From: Opacimonas sp040514355
GTDB taxonomy: Bacteria; Pseudomonadota; Gammaproteobacteria; Enterobacterales; Alteromonadaceae
Length of the DNA stretch: 6,786 nt
NCBI GenBank assembly: GCA_040514355.1
Contig: JBEVCF010000101.1
Span: 1 to 6,786, forward strand
Direction: 5' to 3'
The notes beneath the pieces are model-generated. The model was given only the letters and a program-made list of their open reading frames with translations. It was not told the origin of the DNA and did not search any database. Positions 1 to 6,786 of the stretch are shown here, piece by piece (position 1 is the first letter of the stretch; every line of letters begins with the position of its first letter). The position numbers and the translations under genes are program-made.

Positions 1-220
1 CATTGTGTGCGTCGGTCTGATCATAAAATGAGGGCCACCCACAGCCAGCATTAAATTTGTGCTCAGAATGAAATAGTGGCTGGGAGCACACTACACAATG
101 ATAGGTTCCGGGTTCAAAATGATCATTGTACTTTCCAGTGAAGGGTCTTTCAGTGCCCTTTTTTTGCGTGACATAAAACGCTTCGGGACTGAGGTGTTGG
201 GTTAAATCTGACGCAGCCAT
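1..220 (-). CDS. msrB: Peptide-methionine (R)-S-oxide reductase MsrB, N-terminal part (cut by window edge)
   Basis: MsrB reduces the R epimer of methionine sulfoxide in oxidised proteins, normally in the cytoplasm with thioredoxin as electron donor. I translated 73 codons from the ATG at 220-218; the rest lies beyond position 1. Visible MsrB hallmarks are FYVTQKKGTERPFTGKY (residues 15-31), the first zinc-binding CxxC pair (C42 and C45, in YHCVVCSQPLF) and the signature FNAGCGWPSFY (56-66), whose C60 is at the position that often serves as the resolving cysteine. By recall it aligns with E. coli MsrB at an offset of four residues. The second CxxC and the catalytic cysteine should lie downstream and cannot be checked, so I cannot say whether the gene is intact or fused to another domain. 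The start is well supported: an AGGAG sequence lies 5 bases upstream and overlaps the glgX stop codon, implying co-transcription and translational coupling with glgX. Confidence 0.93.
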   Translation of the reverse strand, partial: MAASDLTQHLSPEAFYVTQKKGTERPFTGKYNDHFEPGTYHCVVCSQPLFHSEHKFNAGCGWPSFYDQTDAHN

Positions 221-225
221 ATACA

Positions 226-230
226 CTCCT
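226..230 (-). promoter_or_regulatory. Ribosome binding site of msrB overlapping the glgX stop codon
   Basis: On the minus strand AGGAG lies 5 bases before the msrB ATG. Its first two bases are the last two of the glgX TAG stop (231-229), so the junction reads TAGGAG. This fixes the msrB start. It also means ribosomes finishing glgX cover the msrB initiation site, which is the usual arrangement for translational coupling. Confidence 0.8.
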
Positions 231-2265
231 AGTCGATGAGTTCTTTTTTAAATAGCACAATACTGCGGTTTGAGATCACAAATTTTGGTTTGGGGATGTA
301 ATAGGCGCTGGGTCGAAACTTAGTCATCCGAGTGTCGAGTAAAATCTGCCAGCGACTGCCCTTTGGCAAAGTTGGCAACACAAAGGTTTCATCCTGCTCT
401 GCAGCATTCACACACAATAACCAATGTTCATTGGTGTTGTCCTCGCGTCCTGCTCCACCGATAATTTCAAAACCGAATCCTTGGCGTTCAAGGGTATGCC
501 AATCGGCATCTCCCTTAGGTTCACCCGTTATTTTGTACCAGTGAACCGCTACAACATTACACTCTGAATAATATGCATCATCTGCTAATTGCACATTCGT
601 TAAAATATCTGAGCTCTGTTTTATCCCGACACAATACTGGCAAAATAACAAAAAGTCCTGTTGCTCTTGATTCAGATCCCAGTCTACATAATTCAGTTCA
701 TTGTCTTGGCAATACGCGTTGTTGTTGCCTTGTTGAGTCCGTGATAGCTCATCACCCGCCAATATGCACGGTGTGCCCTGAGCAAAGATCATCGAAGCAA
801 ACAAGTTGCGCTTTTGTCTTGCTCGAAGCAAACGGATAACCACATCATCCGTTTCGCCCTCTACGCCATAATTCGAACTGAGGTTGTGATTGTGACCATC
901 CTGGTTCTGCTCTTGATTCGCTTCGTTGTGTTTGTGACTATATGTTACTAAATCATGTAACGTAAAACCGTCATGTATGGTAACAGCGTTGACCGAACTG
1001 TGAATAGCCCGCTTGCCTTTGTGAAAGATATCGCGTGAACCAAACATGCGTGTTGCAAAGGTCGGTGTGAGCTGCTTATCTCCACGCCAAAATCCTCTCA
1101 CCGCATCGCGAAATTGATCATTCACTTCCAAAAAGCCACTGGGAAATTGGCCTAATTGGTAACCAAAATCTCCGATATCCCACGGCTCTGCAAGAAATAT
1201 CTTATCGCACAACACCGGATCTTGTTGCATGGCTTGGAGTAAGGCCGAGGTTTGCGAAAACGCATGTGGGGAGCGCCCGAGGCCCGTTGCCAAATCAAAG
1301 CGAAAGCCATCAATTTGATAGGTCGTTACCCACCACCGCATGGCATCCATGACTAAGCGCAAGCTCGGTAAGTAAGCAACATTAACACTATTGCCGCAAC
1401 CTGAATAATTAGCGTAGTCAGTAGACTCTGGTATGGTCGTGTAATACTCATCATCAAAACCGCGCAAACTCAGGGTCGGCCCATCAGGACCACCCTCAGC
1501 GGTGTGGTTAAACACCACGTCTAGAATTACTTCTAGTCCGGCATCATGCAACGCTGCCACCATATCTTGACATTCGACATGTGCATCTTGATGGGCATAT
1601 CGCGGTTCAGGGGCAAAATAAGCAATCGTATTGTATCCCCAATAATTGGTTAGACCTTTTTCGCTAATAAACGGTTCCGGCATGAATGCCATCAAAGGCA
1701 TCACTTGCACAGTGGTGACGCCCAAGGCTTTCAGATGCGCAATCACAGCAGGGTGAGTCACGCCAAGGTAGGTCCCACGATGTTCAGGTGAAACCTGTGG
1801 ATGTAAGCGGGTCAGCCCTTTGACGTGCATTTCATAAATTACTCTGTCTTTGGCTTGCACGCGTGGCGTTTTGACAACCTTATGACGGGCCTTATCACTG
1901 ACTATCTTCGCCTTTGGAAAAAATACCTCAGGTTGTGTTTCATAGCGCGACTTATCCCAAAACCAAGCACTGTTGAGTTGTTTGGCATAAGGGTCCGACA
2001 AAAACTGCCACTGCATATCCCCATGACAGTCATTTTGATATCCTGCTTTATATAAGTACGCGTATTTTTGCATACTCTTGGGCAAGGCCACATGCCAAAC
2101 CGTCCCTGTCCGCTGGCTGACTTCATATTCAGCGACAAGTTCATTGGTATCAGGATGAAACAAACACACCAGCAATGTACTTACTTTAGGCGCGTGCACC
2201 GCAAAATTTACTCGGTCAGCATAAACCGTCGCACCGAGCGGATGTGGTTGTGAAGCCAAAGACAT
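229..2265 (-). CDS. glgX: Glycogen debranching enzyme GlgX (GH13)
   Basis: GlgX hydrolyses alpha-1,6 branch points in glycogen whose outer chains have been shortened by phosphorylase, releasing mainly maltotetraose-sized chains in the cytoplasm. The 678-residue product is close to the family's usual length (about 660 in E. coli). A CBM48-type N-terminal domain (about 8-110, starting at the HPLGAT segment) precedes the GH13 barrel (about 135-560) and a C-terminal beta domain. Visible motifs are YEMHVKGLT (144-152), DVVFNH (249-254), DGFRFDLA with nucleophile D324, LAEPWD with acid/base E360, and TIHDGFTL with transition-state residue D432. HKHNEAN (444-450) and GNNNAYCQDNEL (513-524) are typical of GlgX and isoamylase-type enzymes. 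Nothing is broken. The ATG lies 4 bases past the glgB stop, and the Shine-Dalgarno sequence is inside glgB. I prefer GlgX to the related TreX or archaeal isoamylases because of the neighbouring glgB and the resemblance to E. coli GlgX. Confidence 0.97.
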   Translation of the reverse strand: MSLASQPHPLGATVYADRVNFAVHAPKVSTLLVCLFHPDTNELVAEYEVSQRTGTVWHVALPKSMQKYAYLYKAGYQNDCHGDMQWQFLSDPYAKQLNSAWFWDKSRYETQPEVFFPKAKIVSDKARHKVVKTPRVQAKDRVIYEMHVKGLTRLHPQVSPEHRGTYLGVTHPAVIAHLKALGVTTVQVMPLMAFMPEPFISEKGLTNYWGYNTIAYFAPEPRYAHQDAHVECQDMVAALHDAGLEVILDVVFNHTAEGGPDGPTLSLRGFDDEYYTTIPESTDYANYSGCGNSVNVAYLPSLRLVMDAMRWWVTTYQIDGFRFDLATGLGRSPHAFSQTSALLQAMQQDPVLCDKIFLAEPWDIGDFGYQLGQFPSGFLEVNDQFRDAVRGFWRGDKQLTPTFATRMFGSRDIFHKGKRAIHSSVNAVTIHDGFTLHDLVTYSHKHNEANQEQNQDGHNHNLSSNYGVEGETDDVVIRLLRARQKRNLFASMIFAQGTPCILAGDELSRTQQGNNNAYCQDNELNYVDWDLNQEQQDFLLFCQYCVGIKQSSDILTNVQLADDAYYSECNVVAVHWYKITGEPKGDADWHTLERQGFGFEIIGGAGREDNTNEHWLLCVNAAEQDETFVLPTLPKGSRWQILLDTRMTKFRPSAYYIPKPKFVISNRSIVLFKKELID

Positions 2266-2269
2266 GTAT

Positions 2270-4432
2270 TTATTGTATCCTCAAATAAAGCGTCGCAAGC
2301 GGTGGTAAACTCAGTTCAATACTCTGACTAAAGCCATGCCATGGTTGCATTTGTGTGCTATAGGTTGTGTTAGTTTGATAACCACTCCCACCAAATTGCG
2401 GCTGGTCGGTATCTAATATCACTTCATAGCGACCGGCTTGAGGTACCCCAATACGATACTGAGCTTGTGGTACAGGTGTGAAGTTACTCACGACGAGTAT
2501 CACTGACTGGGTAATCGGATCAAAACGAGCAAAACTGAGAACGGATTGTTCCGCATCCTCGTGTGACAACCATTGGAAACCACTCGCATCGTGATCAGCA
2601 CGGTGCAACGCGGCTTCACTCCGATATAAATGATTAAGCTGTCGGTAGAGCTGGTGTATTTGAGCGTGCTTGGGATTGTCTAGATGTGACCAACTCAATT
2701 CACCATCGTGGTCCCACTCAGGGTGCTGACCAAATTCATTACCCATAAAATTGAGCTTTTTACCTGGATGGCCATACATGAATGCCGCATAACAGCGAAG
2801 ATTAGCAGCCTGTTGCCATTCATCCCCTGGCATTTTATCGATAAGAGACCCCTTGCCATACACCACTTCATCATGAGACAGTGGTAGCACAAAGTTCTCA
2901 TCAAACGCGTAAACCATACTAAACGTAATGTCATTGTGATGATAACGGCGATACGCTGGATCTTTACTGATATAATGTAAAGAGTCGTGCATCCATCCCA
3001 TATTCCATTTAAAGCCAAAGCCTAGCCCGCCTTGATCAACGGGACGGGATACCCCTGCAAAAGAAGTCGATTCCTCTGCTATAGTAATCACATTAGGGTG
3101 AGCAGCATAGACAGCTTGGTTCATCCATTGTAACAAGGAGATAGCCTCATAATTGTGGTTCCCCCCATCAACATTCGGGATCCACTCTCCGTCTTCACGT
3201 GAATAATCCAAGTACAACATGGAGGCCACCGCATCCACGCGTAAACCGTCCACATGAAACACATCACACCAATACAACGCATTCGCCACCAAAAACTGTC
3301 TGACCTCGTCTTTACCAAAATCGTAGATGCACGAGTTCCAGTCAGGATGCCAACCTTTTTTAGGATCGCTATATTCGTAAACACAACTCCCATCAAAACG
3401 CGCCAATCCGTGTCCGTCCTCAGGGAAGTGCGCGGGGACCCAATCGATTATCACACCAATATTGGCTTGGTGACAGGCATCGACAAAATATTTGAAATCA
3501 TCAACGCAACCAAAACGCGAAGTAGGTGCAAACATGCCCACTGGTTGGTAACCCCAAGAACCATCGAAAGGATATTCAGTAATGGGCATTAACTCAATAT
3601 GGGTGTACCCCATCTCGACGACATACTCAATCAAGTCATGCGCCAATTCGCGATAGCTTACATAACGTCGCTCATCATCGGGTCTTCGCCATGATGCAAG
3701 GTGAACCTCATAAATGCTCATGGGTTGTGTGTACGGATCGTGTTGGCGCTGTTGCCACGCTTGGTCTTGCCATTGGTAATGGCTGTGGTCGACAATGACC
3801 GATGCGTGAGATGGATACTGATCAGCTTGAAAACCTATTGGGTCAGCTTTGTGAGGAAGTTCATGCCCATGTTGGTCTTTGATTTGGTATTTGTACTTTT
3901 GTCCTACCTGCGCTTCAGGGATAACTAATACCCAATATCCTAGTTCTGTCTTTTGCATCAGATGAGCACAACCGTGCCATTGATTGAATTCCCCAACTAC
4001 TGATACCGAAGAGGCATTAGGAGCGAACACGGCAAAGCGTACAGCAGGTAATTTTTTACGGCCAATTTTTGCCGTAATAAGCTGAGCCCCAAGCTGTTTA
4101 TAAACGTTCTCTGGGGCATGGTCAACAAAATGTACAGCGTGATAAGCTTGTTCTTTAAAAGCATAGGGGTCGTAGATCACGCGTTTGTGTTTGCCCTGCT
4201 CTATTTTGATTTTGTAATGGGTAGGGATCTTAGCTGCGCTTTCGTTCGAAAATATGCCGTCATCCTGAGCTGTAAGCGCCACTACCACTTTATTCCTTGC
4301 ATCCACTATACTGACTTTTTCAGCATGAGGTATAAGTACTCTCGCATAATCACCGTGTTCAGTTCTAAACACTCCTAAGTCATTAAAAGGATAACTAGCT
4401 CGCGCCTGCGTTAAGTGAGAATAGTCTTGCAT
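2270..4432 (-). CDS. glgB: 1,4-alpha-glucan branching enzyme GlgB (GH13)
   Basis: GlgB cleaves an alpha-1,4 glucan chain and transfers the cut segment to a 6-hydroxyl, making the alpha-1,6 branches of glycogen. Counting from the upstream ATG at 4444 (724 residues; E. coli has 728), the protein has the long two-part N-terminus of enterobacterial GlgB: an N1 module (about 15-115), then a CBM48 module (about 130-220, with FAVFAPNASSVSVVGEFNQW). The barrel follows, with IYEVHLASWRR (244-254), FDGSWGYQP (293-301), DWVPAHFP (334-341), LRVDAVASM with nucleophile D404, IAEEST with acid/base E457 and LPLSHDE with D525, each one less than the E. coli numbering. A C-terminal beta domain ends in LPPLATLYLRIQ. 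I give the start as the ATG at 4432 (residue 5, product 720 residues), because the AAGGA sequence directly abuts the ATG at 4444 with no spacer. The 4444 start is the longer alternative. An in-frame TAA two codons before 4444 excludes any earlier start. Confidence 0.97.
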   Translation of the reverse strand: MQDYSHLTQARASYPFNDLGVFRTEHGDYARVLIPHAEKVSIVDARNKVVVALTAQDDGIFSNESAAKIPTHYKIKIEQGKHKRVIYDPYAFKEQAYHAVHFVDHAPENVYKQLGAQLITAKIGRKKLPAVRFAVFAPNASSVSVVGEFNQWHGCAHLMQKTELGYWVLVIPEAQVGQKYKYQIKDQHGHELPHKADPIGFQADQYPSHASVIVDHSHYQWQDQAWQQRQHDPYTQPMSIYEVHLASWRRPDDERRYVSYRELAHDLIEYVVEMGYTHIELMPITEYPFDGSWGYQPVGMFAPTSRFGCVDDFKYFVDACHQANIGVIIDWVPAHFPEDGHGLARFDGSCVYEYSDPKKGWHPDWNSCIYDFGKDEVRQFLVANALYWCDVFHVDGLRVDAVASMLYLDYSREDGEWIPNVDGGNHNYEAISLLQWMNQAVYAAHPNVITIAEESTSFAGVSRPVDQGGLGFGFKWNMGWMHDSLHYISKDPAYRRYHHNDITFSMVYAFDENFVLPLSHDEVVYGKGSLIDKMPGDEWQQAANLRCYAAFMYGHPGKKLNFMGNEFGQHPEWDHDGELSWSHLDNPKHAQIHQLYRQLNHLYRSEAALHRADHDASGFQWLSHEDAEQSVLSFARFDPITQSVILVVSNFTPVPQAQYRIGVPQAGRYEVILDTDQPQFGGSGYQTNTTYSTQMQPWHGFSQSIELSLPPLATLYLRIQ
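2278..2282 (-). promoter_or_regulatory. Ribosome binding site of glgX inside the glgB 3' end
   Basis: GAGGA on the minus strand lies within the last codons of glgB (Leu-Arg-Ile) and 12 bases before the glgX ATG. The spacing is longer than the optimum, but no ATG, GTG or TTG occurs closer to it, so the ATG at 2265 remains the best start. With only 4 bases between stop and start, glgX translation is probably coupled to glgB. Confidence 0.65.
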
Positions 4433-4444
4433 AATAGTAAACAT

Positions 4445-4449
4445 TCCTT
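4445..4449 (-). promoter_or_regulatory. Ribosome binding site of glgB, decides between two ATG codons
   Basis: AAGGA on the minus strand is immediately followed by an in-frame ATG (4444) with zero spacing, and by a second in-frame ATG (4432) after 12 bases. A Shine-Dalgarno touching the start codon is not expected to work, so the second ATG is preferred although its spacing is somewhat long. The glgX site further along has the same 12-base spacing. Confidence 0.55.
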
Positions 4450-4462
4450 AGTAACTATCATT

Positions 4463-4486
4463 AAAAAAAGGGAGTCATATACTCCC
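4463..4486 (-). terminator. Rho-independent-type hairpin between malQ and glgB
   Basis: Eight bases after the malQ stop the minus strand reads GGGAGT, a 5-base loop ATATG, ACTCCC, then seven consecutive T. The stem is 6 perfect base pairs (four G-C) and the U tract starts directly at its foot, which is the layout of an intrinsic terminator. The stem is short, so termination may be partial. It lies 30 bases before the preferred glgB start on the same strand, so it would end malQ transcripts or attenuate read-through into glgB. It would not act on plus-strand transcription, since no T tract follows on that side. Confidence 0.75.
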
Positions 4487-4494
4487 AATGTAAA

Positions 4495-6690
4495 TTAAGC
4501 GCCTGCTTTACGGCGCGCTGAAGTAATATATTGTGCCAAGTTGATTAACTCAGGATCAGTAAAAATATCTTCTAAATTACGTGTCAATTTGCGTTTCCAG
4601 TTAGGGTATTCCTTGAATGTACCCGGTATATTGACGGGTTTATCCATTTGCAACCAATCCTCTAACTGCAATGACAACAGTGCACTTGAGCCTGTTGCCA
4701 TATGGACTTGCATGCCATAATTTAACTCTTGAGTCATCCCAACATAGTTGACATCTCGCCCCACATTTTCAGAAATGGCGCCATGACCATGCAACGTATT
4801 TAAAATCTGTTGCTTGTTCTCATGCCGAGATTCGTAAAGCGGGTCTAAAATTTCTTGCGTGGGATACAATCCAATCTTACTACCTAACTCCAAATCATAA
4901 CAATGCCAATAACCAATTAACGTAGGAAAATCATGAATTGTTAATGTTGACATCGACTGTACGGGGTAATGACTGGGTGAGTAAAACCCTCCGTCCTCAG
5001 CCTGTTCGAAAAAGAACACACGATAAGAATAAACGCCATTAGCAGCTAATTTATCGCGTATTTCCTCAGGTACTGTGCCCAAATCCTCACCGATGATCAG
5101 GGTTTGATTGCGCTGTGATTCTAACGCTAAAATCCCCAGTAAATCGTCTACCGGATAATAGACATAGCCACCTTTATCGGCTGTATCACCTTGATATACC
5201 CACCACAAACGCAACAAGGCCATAGCATGGTCGATGCGTAAAGCGCCTGAATTAGCCATATTGGCACGAAATAGTTCTATTATAGGCTGATATGCTTGCT
5301 CATAGAGTGCCTTAGGATCCATTGGTGGCAATCCCCAATTTTGACCTAAAGGCCCCAAAATATCAGGCGGTGCGCCTACACTAGCTTGAGTAACGTATAA
5401 ATCTTTGGCAGACCAAACTTCAGCGCTCCCCTCACTCACACCAACGGCTAAATCTCGGTATAAACCAATCGTCATGCCACGTTCATCTGCCACCGCACTT
5501 GCGCGTTGATATTGTTGATCTGCCATGTATTGTAAAAACAGATAAAAGCGCACGGATAATGCATGCTCTTTGGCAAATGTTATAACAGCAGGATTACTCA
5601 TATCCTGAAGGGCAGCCGGAAACACTGGCCAGCCCCAAAAGTCTTTACCTGATGCTTTCAAATGGGCTTGGATAGCATCATAAATGGCCAATGCTTGTAA
5701 GCTGTCGCCACCAGCTGTTATAAATGCCTCAAAATCGTCGTGGTTTGCGTGCTGTTGATATTCCTTAAAAATGGCCTCTAAAACGGGCAGTTTTAAGTCA
5801 GACACAGCTTCATAATCAATGTATTCTAGTGCCCTAACAGCTGCTAATTTTGATATAAACTCGGCACCCGTAACGATGGATTGCACGGCAGGGCTATCAA
5901 AATATGGCAATGCTGTTGGGTCAATGTATAAGTGATTCAGCCATTTGCGAGATGAAGGCGAATAGGGTGAACATGCATCAGGGTTGTTCGGATACAAAGC
6001 GTGGATTGGATTTAAACCAATAAAGTCGGCGCCTTGTTCAGCGGATTTTTGGATCAAATAGCTTAAGTCAGTAAAATCGCCAATGCCCCAATTGCGTTCA
6101 CTGCGAACACAATAAAGTTGAACGGAAAGGCCCCACACTTTTTTGCCATGTTTAATCGCAGCGGGGGTGTAGCACGCTTCCGGTGCCATGATAACAACTC
6201 CCTCTCCCAGGCATTCTTCACTCTCATCCACAATGGAGATAGCTGTTAATGCCACGCGATGATAACCAAGAGGCAAAGGGACGTCTACCGTCACTGCGTA
6301 TTCGTGAAACTCTCCATTGGCAATCTCTGTTGCGCCTACCAGCATATGATCTACCGGCACAAAACTTTGATTCAATATGGCGCCGTCTTCAAGCGTGAAT
6401 CTAAGGGTCATCTCGTCATTGGCGCATTCCAGTGGCAAGCGTACGGTTAAAACGGCGGGTTGGTGTTCCCGTAGAACTTGTACCGCATGAATGGGGCGCG
6501 TCCAAAAAGATGTTATTTCAGCTTCGCATTCTTTGGCAAGCACTTCAGGTTCATCAACACTGTAGCCCATCGCTTTGAGCATTTTTTCTTTTGTACCAGG
6601 CGCGATTTGCGCATCTTTGCCCCAAGCATCAACAAATTTTGATTCGATGCCACGTATTTCAATAAGTGCATCTAATGGTGAAAATGACAT
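4495..6690 (-). CDS. malQ: 4-alpha-glucanotransferase (amylomaltase) MalQ (GH77)
   Basis: MalQ transfers alpha-1,4 glucan segments between maltodextrins, lengthening some and releasing glucose, in the cytoplasm. The product has 731 residues, somewhat longer than E. coli MalQ (694); the extra length lies mainly in the N-terminal region. An N-terminal helical part (about 1-60) and a beta-sandwich region (about 65-170) precede the GH77 barrel. Motifs are WGLSVQLYCVRSERNWGIGD (186-205), GLNPIHALYPNNP (225-237), SPYSPSSRKWLN (241-252), GLYRDLAVGV (409-418) and SVGAPPDILGPLGQNWGLPP (437-456). Catalytic residues are nucleophile D487 in LRIDHAM, acid/base E535 in IIGEDLGTVP and D587 in TIHDFPT. All three sit 39 residues above the E. 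coli positions. The end has the conserved MDKPVNIPGT and NWKRKL segments. The ATG at 6690 is preceded by AGGG at 5 bases. It is the first gene of the visible cluster and is separated from glgB by a hairpin. Identification is secure; whether maltose or glycogen breakdown is its main role here is open. Confidence 0.97.
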   Translation of the reverse strand: MSFSPLDALIEIRGIESKFVDAWGKDAQIAPGTKEKMLKAMGYSVDEPEVLAKECEAEITSFWTRPIHAVQVLREHQPAVLTVRLPLECANDEMTLRFTLEDGAILNQSFVPVDHMLVGATEIANGEFHEYAVTVDVPLPLGYHRVALTAISIVDESEECLGEGVVIMAPEACYTPAAIKHGKKVWGLSVQLYCVRSERNWGIGDFTDLSYLIQKSAEQGADFIGLNPIHALYPNNPDACSPYSPSSRKWLNHLYIDPTALPYFDSPAVQSIVTGAEFISKLAAVRALEYIDYEAVSDLKLPVLEAIFKEYQQHANHDDFEAFITAGGDSLQALAIYDAIQAHLKASGKDFWGWPVFPAALQDMSNPAVITFAKEHALSVRFYLFLQYMADQQYQRASAVADERGMTIGLYRDLAVGVSEGSAEVWSAKDLYVTQASVGAPPDILGPLGQNWGLPPMDPKALYEQAYQPIIELFRANMANSGALRIDHAMALLRLWWVYQGDTADKGGYVYYPVDDLLGILALESQRNQTLIIGEDLGTVPEEIRDKLAANGVYSYRVFFFEQAEDGGFYSPSHYPVQSMSTLTIHDFPTLIGYWHCYDLELGSKIGLYPTQEILDPLYESRHENKQQILNTLHGHGAISENVGRDVNYVGMTQELNYGMQVHMATGSSALLSLQLEDWLQMDKPVNIPGTFKEYPNWKRKLTRNLEDIFTDPELINLAQYITSARRKAGA

Positions 6691-6695
6691 AGTTA

Positions 6696-6699
6696 CCCT
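6696..6699 (-). promoter_or_regulatory. Ribosome binding site of malQ
   Basis: AGGG on the minus strand lies 5 bases before the malQ ATG. It is a modest match but is correctly placed and supports the 6690 start, which also gives the expected N-terminal helical segment (PLDALIEIRGIESKFVDAWG). Confidence 0.55.
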
Positions 6700-6730
6700 G
6701 TAAACCCTTTATGATATGACAGTATTATTA

Positions 6731-6767
6731 TGCAAACCGGTATAGTTAGGTAGTGAATACGTTTGCA
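6731..6767. repeat. Inverted TGCAAAC half-sites in the malQ leader
   Basis: On the plus strand TGCAAAC at 6731-6737 and its exact reverse complement GTTTGCA at 6761-6767 are separated by 23 bases. The outer arm belongs to the candidate operator at 6754-6767; the inner arm adjoins a weaker ACCGGT palindrome. Centre-to-centre distance is 30 bases, about three helical turns, which would put two bound proteins on the same face of the DNA. Seven-base arms could arise by chance in AT-rich DNA. Confidence 0.35.
6754..6767 (-). promoter_or_regulatory. Candidate LacI-family operator upstream of malQ
   Basis: The 14-base element TGCAAACGTATTCA (minus strand) is an imperfect palindrome around a central CG, with 10 of 14 positions symmetric (five of seven base pairs). 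Even-length palindromes with a central CG are typical of LacI-family sites, and regulators of that family often control maltose genes in marine gammaproteobacteria. It ends 63 bases before the malQ ATG, a plausible place for promoter control. A second copy of the half-site TGCAAAC occurs on the opposite strand at 6731-6737. No regulator gene is visible and I cannot compare with a known motif, so the assignment is tentative. Confidence 0.35.
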
Positions 6768-6786
6768 GTCATCATTATTGCACACT

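Noticed and set aside
1902..3396. Minus-strand open frames at 1902-2144, 2695-3018 and 3121-3396 in other frames of glgX and glgB
   Set aside because: They are out-of-frame shadows of the catalytic regions of glgX and glgB, whose own frames are intact and carry all expected motifs, so neither overlapping genes nor frameshifts are needed.
3254..3592. Plus-strand open frame of 112 codons opposite glgB, and other shorter plus-strand frames at 332-544, 573-839, 1825-2055, 2068-2253, 3701-3928, 4118-4378 and 6259-6450
   Set aside because: Each lies wholly opposite or nearly opposite a well-identified conserved gene, shows no recognisable domain, and is the kind of frame expected by chance on the strand opposite a long gene.
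4411..4461. Possible 16-codon leader peptide starting at the ATG at 4461 and overlapping the glgB start
   Set aside because: It has no ribosome binding site, begins straight after the U tract of the hairpin, has no run of regulatory codons, and lies downstream of the hairpin rather than before it, so it cannot drive classical attenuation.
6720..6786. Sigma-70 promoter for malQ (CATAAT at 6728-6733, or TATCAT nearer the gene)
   Set aside because: Both resemble a -10 box in five of six positions, but neither has a credible -35 box at 16-18 bases, and such AT-rich hexamers are common by chance. The true promoter may also lie beyond the window edge.
6765..6786. CRP-like site beginning TGTGC near the right edge
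   Set aside because: Only the left half resembles TGTGA; the expected TCACA right half is absent at the 6-base spacing.

Overview
This window is an ordinary chromosomal stretch of glycogen and maltodextrin metabolism. All genes lie on the minus strand and are read from high to low coordinates: malQ (4-alpha-glucanotransferase), glgB (branching enzyme), glgX (debranching enzyme), then the first 73 codons of msrB (methionine-(R)-sulfoxide reductase), which runs off the left edge. The three glucan enzymes are full length with their catalytic triads intact. By recall they resemble the enterobacterial proteins closely enough that the GlgB and MalQ catalytic residues sit at constant offsets from the E. 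coli numbering. This points to a gammaproteobacterium. The moderate GC content and the gene set would suit a marine Alteromonadales-type organism, but that assignment is inference and not proven by anything here.

Layout from right to left. Positions 6786-6691 are a non-coding leader with a candidate LacI-family operator and a malQ ribosome binding site, but no convincing sigma-70 promoter. Positions 6690-4495 are malQ. The 50-62 bases between malQ and glgB hold a short rho-independent-type hairpin with a seven-T tract, followed by the glgB ribosome binding site. Positions 4432-2270 are glgB, with an alternative start at 4444. Only 4 bases separate glgB from glgX (2265-229), and only 8 separate glgX from msrB (220 to the edge). 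In both of these junctions the Shine-Dalgarno sequence lies in the upstream gene, so glgB-glgX-msrB looks like one translationally coupled transcript. The hairpin may set malQ expression apart from it.

Working together: GlgB introduces alpha-1,6 branches into glycogen, GlgX removes short branches from phosphorylase-trimmed glycogen and releases maltotetraose-sized oligosaccharides, and MalQ redistributes those maltodextrins into longer chains and glucose. No glycogen synthase, ADP-glucose pyrophosphorylase, phosphorylase or regulator gene is visible. They may lie outside the window. MsrB repairs oxidised methionine and is not part of glucan chemistry; its coupling to glgX is the least expected feature here. 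I found no mobile element, CRISPR array, RNA gene or clearly novel system.
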